DNA of 8,137 nucleotides from an uncultured Litorivicinus sp. GTDB lineage: Bacteria > Pseudomonadota > Gammaproteobacteria > Pseudomonadales > Litorivicinaceae. Below are positions 1 to 5,604 of this stretch, piece by piece (within the stretch, counting starts at the first letter, position 1; each line of letters opens with the position of its first letter). The stretch lies in contig CALKMT010000061.1 in the NCBI GenBank assembly GCA_938091715.1, positions 1-8,137 of the forward strand. The letters run 5' to 3'. A program made the position numbers and the translations under genes. The notes beneath the pieces were generated by a model. That model ran no database searches and was not told where the DNA came from. It saw nothing but the letters and a program-made list of their open reading frames with translations.

Positions 1-311
1 TGTACTCAGGTGCCGTGAGTGATGACGAGACCGTCGCCACAATCAAACGTTGGCATGCCAGCACAGGCGAGGTCCTTGATCCGCACACCGCCATTGGTGT
101 CCGGGTAGCCGAGAATTACTTAGGCGACAGTCCAATGATCTGTATGGCCACGGCCCATCCAGCCAAGTTTGCAGAGGCGGTGGTTGCCGCGGGATTAGAG
201 CCTTCGACATTGCCCGCCAGCATGCAGGATCTGATGCATCGTGAAGAGCGATACGAAGTGTTGCCCAACGATTTGGCCCAGGTTCAGCGTTACGTGGCCG
301 ATCGCATCTGA
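1..311 (+). CDS. thrC: Threonine synthase, C-terminal fragment (5' end outside window)
   Basis: This is the 3' end of the gene for the PLP enzyme that converts O-phosphohomoserine to threonine, the last step of threonine synthesis in the cytosol. The reading frame is open from base 3 and reads YSGAVSDDET, then LDPHTAIGV, then MATAHPAKF. These are the conserved C-terminal blocks of the long-form threonine synthase, including the DPHTA(I/V)G motif. About 102 residues are visible; the family is usually 430-470 residues long, so roughly three quarters lie upstream. The GTG at base 15 is an internal valine (SGAV-SDDE), not a start. The stop TGA at 309-311 is 2 nt from the recJ ATG, so the two are very likely co-transcribed. 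The PLP lysine lies outside the window and cannot be checked. Confidence 0.93.
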   Translation, partial: YSGAVSDDETVATIKRWHASTGEVLDPHTAIGVRVAENYLGDSPMICMATAHPAKFAEAVVAAGLEPSTLPASMQDLMHREERYEVLPNDLAQVQRYVADRI

Positions 312-313
312 TC

Positions 314-2056
314 ATGAAAACTCAGGCCCGCGCGCAACGTCGCGACGTCTTTGACCAGGCGTTGGCGTTGGGTGCCACGGGCTTGCAAGCTCGGCTGCTG
401 GCGGGGCGCCTGGCCGAGTCGGCGATTGCCAATCTAGACGGGATTCTGACACCGCATCTGCGTCACCTGGCCTCGCCGGACCAATTAGCCGATATCCAAC
501 CGGCGCTAGATCGCTTAGTGCAGGCTATTCAGGGTGACGAGTCGATTGGAATCCTGACCGATTATGACGTGGATGGGGTGACCAGCCATCTGGTGATCCT
601 CAGTGCATTTCGCGATCACTTTCAGGTGCCGGCCGCGCGGCTCAGCAGCTGGATCGGGCATCGAATTCATGACGGTTACGGGATTTCGCAGAATCTAGTG
701 GACCGACTGCTGGCCGAGCCCAGCCCGCCGGCGGTGGTCATTACCGCTGACTGCGGCTCGTCCGATCAAGAGCGAATCGCACAGCTCGCCGCCGCGGGCA
801 TCGATGTGATTGTCGGCGACCATCATGCGCTGCCGCCAGACGGTATCCCGACCAGTGCGTTGGCCGTCATCAATCCTACTCGCCCTGACTGCTCCTATCC
901 GGACGCCTCGATTGCAGGTGTCATGGTGAGTTGGTTGATCATGAGTGCCTTGCGAAACCGCTTGATCGAAGTCGGGCACTTGCCCGGGGACGCACCCAAG
1001 CTGGTGGACAGCCTGGACGTGGTCGCGTTGGGCACGGTGGCAGATTGCGTGGACCTTGGCGGCAGTGCGATTAACCGCGCGGTGGTTAACGCTGGCCTGC
1101 AGCAAATGAACCGCCAGCAACGGGCGGCATGGCGCTCGGCCGCCCGTGTCCTGGGTCAGGACGCGTTACCCTTCAATGCAGAAACCCTGGGCTTTCAGTT
1201 AGGCCCGCGAATCAATGCCCGGGGCCGGATTGACGATCCGATGGCGGCCTTGTGGTGGATCCTGGCGACTCAGGATCAGGACGCTGATCGTTATTTATCC
1301 ACGCTCAGTGCGGACAATGACGAGCGCAAACAGATTGAACGGGCCATGGTTCAATCCTGCATGCCCAAAGCGCTGGCACAAAAAGACACCGGCCGGTATG
1401 TAGTCGTCGTCGCTGATGACCAAGGTCACCCAGGAGTTCAAGGAATTGTGGCCTCGCGGATCACCGAACGCACCGGCCTGCCCAGCGTGGTGCTAGCGCC
1501 GGCTCAAGATCCCAATCATTACGTGGGTAGCATGCGCAGCGTGCCCGGTGTGCATGCCAAGCAGGCCCTAGAGGCATGCCAGACCCTATTGGTTCGTTTT
1601 GGTGGTCATGCGGGTGCTGCAGGGTTGACACTTGAACGGGGCCAGCTGGCCGAGTTTGCCCATGCACTGCATCGGGCTGTGTCGGGTCAAATTGATCATG
1701 CCCCCGAGCCCGTGCGCTGGCACGATGGCTATCTGGATCCTGCGCTTCTGGGCCCCGAGCTGATCGAAGAAATCGACGCACTGGCGCCGTTTGGTCGGGG
1801 ATTCGAGCGGCCACGCTTTGAGGCAGACTTTGACATTGTTCAGGGCAAAGTGGTCGGCAAAGAACCTGTCCACTTAAGCCTGGTAGTGGCTGCGGGGGAT
1901 AAACAATTTAGGACAATATGGTTCCGTGCATTAACCGAGCCAGGATCGGATTGGCCGGTGCAAGTCGGTGATCGAGTGCGCTTGATTTGGACGCCGACAG
2001 TAGAAACCTTTCGGGGTCAGACTCGTTATGCCCCTCGTATCGAGGGTCTGGCTTAG
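314..2056 (+). CDS. recJ: Single-stranded-DNA-specific 5'-3' exonuclease RecJ
   Basis: RecJ degrades single-stranded DNA 5' to 3' in RecF-pathway recombination, mismatch repair and base excision repair. The 580 residues match the usual length (E. coli RecJ is 577). The DHH phosphoesterase core is complete: DYDVDG at residues 83-88, ADCG with the metal-binding Asp at about 146, GDHH at 168-171, and GTVADCVDL with Asp at about 244. The family motif RINARGR is at about 299-305. The DHHA1 domain follows, with FGGHAGAAG at about 429-437, and then a C-terminal OB-like domain at about 465-580. No catalytic residue appears to be missing. The ATG lies 2 nt after the thrC stop and has no strong ribosome binding site of its own, which suggests translational coupling. 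The stop TAG at 2054-2056 overlaps the stop of the convergent csrA gene. Confidence 0.95.
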   Translation: MKTQARAQRRDVFDQALALGATGLQARLLAGRLAESAIANLDGILTPHLRHLASPDQLADIQPALDRLVQAIQGDESIGILTDYDVDGVTSHLVILSAFRDHFQVPAARLSSWIGHRIHDGYGISQNLVDRLLAEPSPPAVVITADCGSSDQERIAQLAAAGIDVIVGDHHALPPDGIPTSALAVINPTRPDCSYPDASIAGVMVSWLIMSALRNRLIEVGHLPGDAPKLVDSLDVVALGTVADCVDLGGSAINRAVVNAGLQQMNRQQRAAWRSAARVLGQDALPFNAETLGFQLGPRINARGRIDDPMAALWWILATQDQDADRYLSTLSADNDERKQIERAMVQSCMPKALAQKDTGRYVVVVADDQGHPGVQGIVASRITERTGLPSVVLAPAQDPNHYVGSMRSVPGVHAKQALEACQTLLVRFGGHAGAAGLTLERGQLAEFAHALHRAVSGQIDHAPEPVRWHDGYLDPALLGPELIEEIDALAPFGRGFERPRFEADFDIVQGKVVGKEPVHLSLVVAAGDKQFRTIWFRALTEPGSDWPVQVGDRVRLIWTPTVETFRGQTRYAPRIEGLA

Positions 2057-2262
2057 CCCTTGTTGGTTTTGGGGCTTTCTTGCTCTTCTTCTTCCGCTTC
2101 GGCGAGCATGTCCTCGTGAAGTTCGGCACGTAAAATACGCGTATCTGAATCTGCATCCAATCCGAGCCTGACGCTCTTTCCATGGAATCCCAGTACTTTA
2201 ACTACGACGCGACCGCCATCAATAAATATGCGTTCGCCCAGTCGTCGGGTGAGTACTAACAT
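2053..2262 (-). CDS. csrA: CsrA-family RNA-binding regulator, divergent, with acidic tail
   Basis: CsrA/RsmA proteins are small dimeric RNA-binding proteins that control translation and mRNA stability by binding GGA motifs near ribosome binding sites. The 69-residue protein begins with the family N terminus MLVLTRRLGE and keeps VRLGL and the key C-terminal Arg in ILRAELHED, which aligns with VHREEIY of E. coli CsrA (Arg44). Differences from the usual sequence are DAD for NAP in the middle, Leu for His43, Ala for Glu45, and a Glu-rich tail (AEAEEEEQE) at about residues 55-63. The ATG at 2262 has an excellent ribosome binding site, AAGGAGA, at 2269-2275 with a 6-nt spacer; it contains GGA, so self-regulation is possible. 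The gene is divergent from the IclR gene and convergent with recJ. The RNA-binding edges look intact, so I infer a functional CsrA, possibly a second copy rather than the housekeeping one. Confidence 0.9.
   Translation of the reverse strand: MLVLTRRLGERIFIDGGRVVVKVLGFHGKSVRLGLDADSDTRILRAELHEDMLAEAEEEEQESPKTNKG
2055..2083 (+). terminator. Possible recJ terminator inside the end of csrA
   Basis: AGCCC (2055-2059) can pair with GGGCT (2072-2076) over a 12-nt loop, followed by a T-rich stretch (TTCTTGCTCTTCTTCTT). This begins at the recJ stop codon. The stem is short and the loop is wide, so the call is weak. A second stem, CCCTCG-TAT-CGAGGG at 2032-2046, lies 6 nt past the csrA stop on the other strand but has no U-tract. 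Confidence 0.3.
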
Positions 2263-2278
2263 CGTGTCTCTCCTTGAA

Positions 2279-2292
2279 GGGGAATAAGCCCC
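2279..2292 (-). promoter_or_regulatory. Small hairpin just upstream of the csrA ribosome binding site
   Basis: In the csrA leader the minus strand reads GGGGCTTATTCCCC, a 4-bp GC stem with a 6-nt loop. It ends 3 nt before the AAGGAGA ribosome binding site. It may influence access to the ribosome binding site, but the loop has no GGA, so it is not itself a typical CsrA target. Confidence 0.2.
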
Positions 2293-2309
2293 GTCTCACA
2301 ACTATATCC

Positions 2310-2340
2310 ACTAAGAAAGAAAATTACCTACTTTTTTAGT
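2310..2340. promoter_or_regulatory. 10-bp inverted repeat between csrA and the IclR gene, candidate operator
   Basis: The left arm ACTAAGAAAG (2310-2319) and right arm CTTTTTTAGT (2331-2340) are complementary at 9 of 10 positions. The arms are 21 bp apart from start to start, about two helical turns, so a dimeric protein could bind both on one face. The position in a divergent gap next to a regulator gene suits an IclR-type operator. No binding consensus is known for this protein. Confidence 0.4.
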
Positions 2341-2364
2341 CGGGTACGAATCTGAAAGTGTTAA

Positions 2365-2375
2365 CTGACAGTCAG
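2365..2375. promoter_or_regulatory. Perfect palindrome CTGAC-A-GTCAG near the IclR start
   Basis: An 11-bp odd palindrome ends one base before the in-frame ATG at 2376. If translation starts at 2400 it is in the untranslated leader and could be an autoregulatory site; if it starts at GTG 2358 it is coding. It is short enough to occur by chance. Confidence 0.2.
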
Positions 2376-2399
2376 ATGGCTAGCGCGTATCCTTTGCAC

Positions 2400-3200
2400 A
2401 TGCCGACAAACGATCCCCAACAAGTCAAAAGCCTGGCCCGTGGCCTGCATATTTTGCTGGCCCTGGCCGAGCACCCCCATGGCTTGGCCTTGGCTGATTT
2501 GGCCCGGGCAGTGGATTTGGCCCCATCCACGGTTCACAGACTGTTGCAGACTCTGCAACAACTTAGATTTGTACGAGAGTCGATTGACGGGTTGTGGCAG
2601 GTGGGTGTGGCCAGTTTTGAGATGGGGTCCGCGTTTTTTGTTGCGCGAGACTGGGTCGGCGATCTGCATCCGGCACTGGTGCGCTTGGCCGGTTTGGGTG
2701 AAACCGCGAATTTGGGCACCTTGGATGGCTCGGAAGTCATCTTTGTCAGTCAGGTGGAGTGCACCGAAGTGATGCGCATGGTCGCGCCCCTGGGCTCACG
2801 GGCCCCGGCTTGGGCGTCCGGTGTCGGCAAGGCCTTACTGGCGGCAATGAGCGAGCCACAACGTCGGGCCCAGTTGCCACAGGAATTGGGCCCTGCCTTT
2901 ACGGATTCAACACTGACCGACTGGGCCAGCTTGGAGGCCGATTTGGCCCACGCTCGCCAGCGTGGTTACGTGCTGGATCTAGAAGAGCGTAATCCGGGAT
3001 TGCGCTGCGTGGCGGCTCCGGTTTTTGATGAGTTTGGTCAAGCGCGCATCGCGATCAGTTTGAGTGGCCCGGTGGCTCGAATGAACGATGAGCGGGTGGT
3101 CGAGCTGGGGCGCGAAGTCGCCCAAACGGCGTACGAATTTACTTTGAATTTGGGTGGTCGTTGGCCATCCGATTGGACGAAACCTGCTACGGACGGCTAG
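2400..3200 (+). CDS. IclR-family transcriptional regulator
   Basis: This is a DNA-binding regulator with an N-terminal winged helix-turn-helix and a C-terminal ligand-binding domain. Counting from the ATG at 2400 (266 residues), SLARGLHILLAL at 11-22 opens the wing domain and LARAVDLAPSTVHRLLQTL at 34-52 is the helix-turn-helix. The effector domain spans about 80-250 and contains the family motifs GVGKALLA (141-148) and NPGLRCVAAPVFD (198-210). The start is uncertain: GTG 2358 and ATG 2376 are in frame, and none of the three has a convincing ribosome binding site. I chose 2400 because it gives the usual leader of about 10 residues before SLARGL. The next gene begins 14 nt after the stop, so the dehydrogenase is the likeliest target besides the regulator itself. 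The ligand cannot be told from the sequence; IclR members often sense small carboxylic or aromatic acids. Confidence 0.9.
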   Translation: MPTNDPQQVKSLARGLHILLALAEHPHGLALADLARAVDLAPSTVHRLLQTLQQLRFVRESIDGLWQVGVASFEMGSAFFVARDWVGDLHPALVRLAGLGETANLGTLDGSEVIFVSQVECTEVMRMVAPLGSRAPAWASGVGKALLAAMSEPQRRAQLPQELGPAFTDSTLTDWASLEADLAHARQRGYVLDLEERNPGLRCVAAPVFDEFGQARIAISLSGPVARMNDERVVELGREVAQTAYEFTLNLGGRWPSDWTKPATDG

Positions 3201-3214
3201 CAGAGGACTGCAGC

Positions 3215-3910
3215 ATGCAAACACTGATCGTGGGTGGAACCCAAGGCATTGGCGCCGCTTGGGCCCAGCAATTGCGTGCGCGAGGTGACCAGGTATGGGT
3301 TGCTGGCCGCACCGCCGAGGGGCCGAACGCCATTGCGCTGGATCTGTCCCAGCCGGACTCCATTCAAGCGGCGGTCACGACGCTCTTGCAAGCGGCGCCG
3401 GATGTTACGCGGGTGATTAATACCGCTGGGGTCTTGCACTGGGATCAAGGCCAGCCTGAAAAATCCTTGCGTCAGTTACATCCAGACGCGGCCTTGTACA
3501 GCTACCAGGTGAATGCCTTGGGGCCGGCGTTGTTGGCCCAAGCCCTGTGGGATCGGATGCGCCGCTGCCCGGGATTTGTGTTCGCGTCCTTGTCGGCTCG
3601 GGTCGGCAGTATCAGCGATAACCGCTTGGGGGGGTGGTACAGCTATCGGGCCAGCAAGGCTGCACAAAACATGATGTTAAAGAACCTGTCGTTGGAGTTG
3701 GGCCGGGTCAATCCCTCGGCCATCGTCGCGCTCCTGCATCCGGGTACCGTGGATACACAACTGTCCCAGCCATTTCAGTCCCGAGTACCCAGCGATCAGT
3801 TATTCACAGTCAAACGCGCGGCAGCGCAGCTCGATCAGGTGCTAAGCCAGTTTACGCCCAAGGATTCGGGCACGTTGCGAGATTGGGCGGGGCGAGATAT
3901 TCCGTTTTGA
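3215..3910 (+). CDS. Short-chain dehydrogenase/reductase, C-factor (CsgA)-like
   Basis: This is a classical-type SDR oxidoreductase with a Rossmann fold that uses NAD(P)H. The 231-residue product has the nucleotide-binding glycine motif GGTQGIG at 7-13, NTAG at 69-72 (in place of NNAG), a catalytic Ser at about 132 in ARVGSISDN, and the Tyr-Lys pair in YRASK at 144-148. The run RVGSISDN...GGWYSYRASKAA is typical of the C-factor/CsgA-like subgroup, named after the Myxococcus developmental protein. Arg34 after strand 2 (AGRT) suggests NADP(H), but this is inference. The ATG at 3215 is chosen because AGAGGA at 3202-3207 lies 7 nt upstream; an in-frame ATG at 3161 would overlap the regulator gene and add residues with no family similarity. 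It probably forms an operon with the IclR gene upstream and the GIY-YIG gene downstream. The substrate is unknown. Confidence 0.9.
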   Translation: MQTLIVGGTQGIGAAWAQQLRARGDQVWVAGRTAEGPNAIALDLSQPDSIQAAVTTLLQAAPDVTRVINTAGVLHWDQGQPEKSLRQLHPDAALYSYQVNALGPALLAQALWDRMRRCPGFVFASLSARVGSISDNRLGGWYSYRASKAAQNMMLKNLSLELGRVNPSAIVALLHPGTVDTQLSQPFQSRVPSDQLFTVKRAAAQLDQVLSQFTPKDSGTLRDWAGRDIPF

Positions 3911-4191
3911 AGCCGTGGTCGGTTTACGTACTCGAGTGCCAATCGGGGCGTCTGTATACCGGCGTGGCGGTGGACCCCCGCAAGCGCCTTTTGGCGCATG
4001 CCAGCGGCAAGGGCGCACGGTTTACCCGTGCCGACCCACCCAGGCGCTGTTTAACGGTACGTCAGTTTCCCGATCAGTCGAGCGCCCTAAAGGAAGAGCA
4101 TCGCATCAAACAATTAAGCCGGACGGAAAAGCTGGATTTGATAACCCAGTGGCAGCGAGAGGGCTGCCACGGGTTTGATCTGCCTACTTAA
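3907..4191 (+). CDS. GIY-YIG domain protein, YhbQ-like
   Basis: This is a small stand-alone GIY-YIG domain of 94 residues, close in size and pattern to E. coli YhbQ (about 100 residues). Visible landmarks are a degenerate GIY strand (VYVLE, 6-10), LYTGV (16-20, the YIG part), the likely catalytic Arg in RKR (Arg27), the HASGKGAR block (31-38) and the likely metal-binding Glu64 in ALKEEHRIKQL. The catalytic Arg and Glu are present, so it may be an active nuclease; E. coli YhbQ has been linked to DNA damage responses, but the role of this subfamily is poorly defined. The start is TTG at 3907, sharing TTGA with the dehydrogenase stop, which points to translational coupling. The frame is open back to 3634, but that part lies inside the dehydrogenase gene and shows no domain. 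The stop at 4189-4191 overlaps amt by 8 nt. Confidence 0.86.
   Translation: MKPWSVYVLECQSGRLYTGVAVDPRKRLLAHASGKGARFTRADPPRRCLTVRQFPDQSSALKEEHRIKQLSRTEKLDLITQWQREGCHGFDLPT
4145..4173 (-). terminator. Strong stem-loop after the amt stop, inside the GIY-YIG gene
   Basis: GTGGCAGC (4149-4156) and GCTGCCAC (4163-4170) form a perfect 8-bp stem with a 6-nt loop. CCC (4145-4147) and GGG (4171-4173) add 3 bp across one bulged A. It begins 10 nt beyond the amt stop, a normal terminator position for amt. The following U-tract is poor (TTATC). For the GIY-YIG transcript it lies before the stop codon, so it is unlikely to serve that gene. Confidence 0.4.
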
Positions 4192-5407
4192 CGTCGGGAT
4201 TGGCTCGGATGCGGTGAATGGCCAAATCCGCACCGTTGAACTCGCCTTCCTCGTCTAAACGCAGGCCGAACATCCGATCAATCAGGGTGTAGACAATAAG
4301 ACCACCCACCACGGCAATGGCAACCCCGGCTGCGGTTCCGATGACCTGCGACATCAGGCTGACGCCGCCCAGTCCACCCAAGGCCGAGGTGCCAAAGATG
4401 CCGGCAGCAATGCCGCCCCATACGCCACAAACCCCGTGCAAAGGCCAAACGCCCAGCACGTCGTCCAGCTTGTGCTGACGCTGTGACCAGGCAAACAAGA
4501 ATACAAAGATCGCCCCGGCGACCAAGCCGGTGGTCAGCGCGCCCAGCGGGTGCATGATGTCTGACCCTGCACAAATCGCGACCAGACCCGCCAGCGGACC
4601 GTTGTGAATGAAGCCGGGATCATTTTTGCCGATGATCAGGGCAGCGATCGTGCCGCCAACCATGGCCATCAAGCTATTCACTGCCACCAAACCGCTGATG
4701 CCCTCGACCGCTTGGGCGCTCATGACGTTGAATCCAAACCAACCGACAATCAGGATCCAGGATCCCAAGGCCAAGAAGGGGATGCTGGAGGGTGCAAAGC
4801 TAACCACCCGTCCGTCGCGTACCCGTCCGTTGCGGCTGCCCAAAATCCACACCGCGGTCAGGGCTAACCAACCACCCACACCATGCACGACGACGGAACC
4901 GGCAAAGTCGTGGAAGGACGCACCAAAGCTCTGCTCTAGCCAGGCCTGAAAGCCATAATTTCCGTTCCAGATCATGCCTTCGAACAGGGGGTAGATCAGG
5001 GCGACGATGGTCACGTTGGCCATCATCATCGGCCAAAACGCGGCGCGCTCGGCAATGCCGCCACTGATAATGGCGGGGATGGCGGCGGCGAAGGTCAACA
5101 AGAAAAAGAACTTGGTGAGTTCGTATCCGCTGTCAACGATCAAGGATTCGGCGGGGCCAAAGAAATTACTGCCGTAGGCCAGGCTGTAGCCGATGGCGAA
5201 ATAGGCCACGGCAGACGCACCAAAATCGGTCAAGATTTTTACCAGTGCGTTGACCTGGTTCTTGTGACGGACGGTGCCGACCTCCAAGAATGCAAAACCG
5301 GCGTGCATGAACAGCACCAAAATCGCACCCATCAGAATAAAAAATGTGTCAGTGCTGGTCGCCAGTACCCCTAGCCGATCCGATAGCGAAGTTATATTTG
5401 TCTCCAA
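4184..5407 (-). CDS. amt: Ammonium transporter, Amt/MEP/Rh family
   Basis: This is an inner-membrane trimeric channel that takes up ammonium. The 407-residue product is hydrophobic throughout, with about 11 membrane segments. It carries the family signature HDFAGSVVVHGVGGW at 166-180, with Asp167 and the first pore His (His175), and the second pore His in GVWPLHGVCGVWGG (His324). FGFN followed by Ser230 matches the E. coli Phe215/Ser219 recruitment site, and Phe106 in TFAAAIP matches the Phe107 gate. The N terminus has no clear cleavable signal. The C-terminal tail ends NGADLAIHRIRANPDVK, departing from the usual G-L-D-x3-H-G-E motif that transmits GlnK control. The start is TTG at 5407: AGAGGA lies 8 nt upstream and the next in-frame ATG (codon 26) is inside the first helix. 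No glnK lies beside it. A sigma-54-like element lies upstream, suggesting nitrogen control. Confidence 0.95.
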   Translation of the reverse strand: METNITSLSDRLGVLATSTDTFFILMGAILVLFMHAGFAFLEVGTVRHKNQVNALVKILTDFGASAVAYFAIGYSLAYGSNFFGPAESLIVDSGYELTKFFFLLTFAAAIPAIISGGIAERAAFWPMMMANVTIVALIYPLFEGMIWNGNYGFQAWLEQSFGASFHDFAGSVVVHGVGGWLALTAVWILGSRNGRVRDGRVVSFAPSSIPFLALGSWILIVGWFGFNVMSAQAVEGISGLVAVNSLMAMVGGTIAALIIGKNDPGFIHNGPLAGLVAICAGSDIMHPLGALTTGLVAGAIFVFLFAWSQRQHKLDDVLGVWPLHGVCGVWGGIAAGIFGTSALGGLGGVSLMSQVIGTAAGVAIAVVGGLIVYTLIDRMFGLRLDEEGEFNGADLAIHRIRANPDVK

Positions 5408-5434
5408 AGCGCCTGTCCTCTTGCTCTATTTTGG

Positions 5435-5448
5435 TGCGTTAATACGCA
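5435..5448. promoter_or_regulatory. Inverted repeat TGCGT-N4-ACGCA in the amt leader
   Basis: Perfect 5-bp arms with a 4-nt centre lie 28-41 nt upstream of the amt TTG start. It could be an operator or a small hairpin in the amt mRNA leader. On the plus strand a run of A follows it, so it does not look like a terminator in either direction. Confidence 0.25.
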
Positions 5449-5463
5449 AAAAACACCGATCGG

Positions 5464-5480
5464 CGCACTGTTTCTGTGCA
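5464..5480. promoter_or_regulatory. GCAC-N7-GTGC dyad, NtrC-site-like
   Basis: The palindrome GCACTGTTTCTGTGC (5465-5479) has the same outer half-sites and spacing as NtrC enhancer sites (GCAC-N7-GTGC). The inner bases do not match the fuller consensus. It lies downstream of the predicted sigma-54 start for amt, which is unusual for an enhancer. It could instead be an operator for the LysR protein or another regulator. Confidence 0.3.
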
Positions 5481-5522
5481 TTCCGTCCGGTGTGGGTCTG
5501 TCTATTAACCTTCAGAAAGTAC

Positions 5523-5541
5523 AAAGCGAGTTCCGTGCCAA
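5523..5541 (-). promoter_or_regulatory. Probable sigma-54 (RpoN) -24/-12 promoter for amt
   Basis: On the minus strand the sequence is TTGGCACGGAACTCGCTTT. It matches the consensus YTGGCACG-N4-TTGCW with one mismatch (TCGC for TTGC) and keeps the invariant GG and GC with exactly 10 nt between them. It faces amt; transcription would start near 5514, giving a leader of about 105 nt. Ammonium transporter genes are commonly transcribed by RpoN with NtrC, so function and position agree. No enhancer was clearly found upstream of it. Confidence 0.55.
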
Positions 5542-5566
5542 CTTCGATTGAATTGAAAATTCGAGG
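5542..5566. promoter_or_regulatory. Imperfect AT-rich dyad, possible LysR operator
   Basis: TTCGA (5543-5547) and TCGAGG (5561-5566) flank an AT-rich centre that itself holds GAATT-N3-AATTC (5550-5562). LysR proteins usually bind interrupted AT-rich dyads between divergent genes. It abuts the -24 box of the amt sigma-54 element, so a protein bound here could affect amt as well as the LysR gene. Confidence 0.25.
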
Positions 5567-5604
5567 TGCGAGCCCACTTACAGACAACGAATGTTGAGGC
5601 CCTT

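Noticed and set aside
3161..3214. An 18-residue N-terminal extension of the dehydrogenase
   Set aside because: It overlaps the IclR gene, has no family similarity, and the ATG at 3215 has a good ribosome binding site and starts directly at the Rossmann strand.
3628..3634. A run of seven G residues, a possible slippage site
   Set aside because: It encodes the conserved Leu-Gly-Gly-Trp of the C-factor-like motif and the frame is intact on both sides; nothing suggests phase variation.
3634..3906. An upstream open extension of the GIY-YIG frame (91 codons)
   Set aside because: It lies wholly within the dehydrogenase gene in another frame and contains no domain; the GIY-YIG fold begins just after 3907.
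4806..4830. The 10-bp direct repeat ACCCGTCCGT with a 15-bp period inside amt
   Set aside because: It is in frame and encodes two similar GRV units in a hydrophilic loop after a membrane segment; with only two copies it is probably a minor duplication or chance.
5435..5454. Hairpin plus A-run read as an intrinsic terminator
   Set aside because: The run is A on the plus strand after the stem, and on the minus strand the T-run precedes the stem, so neither direction gives a stem followed by U.
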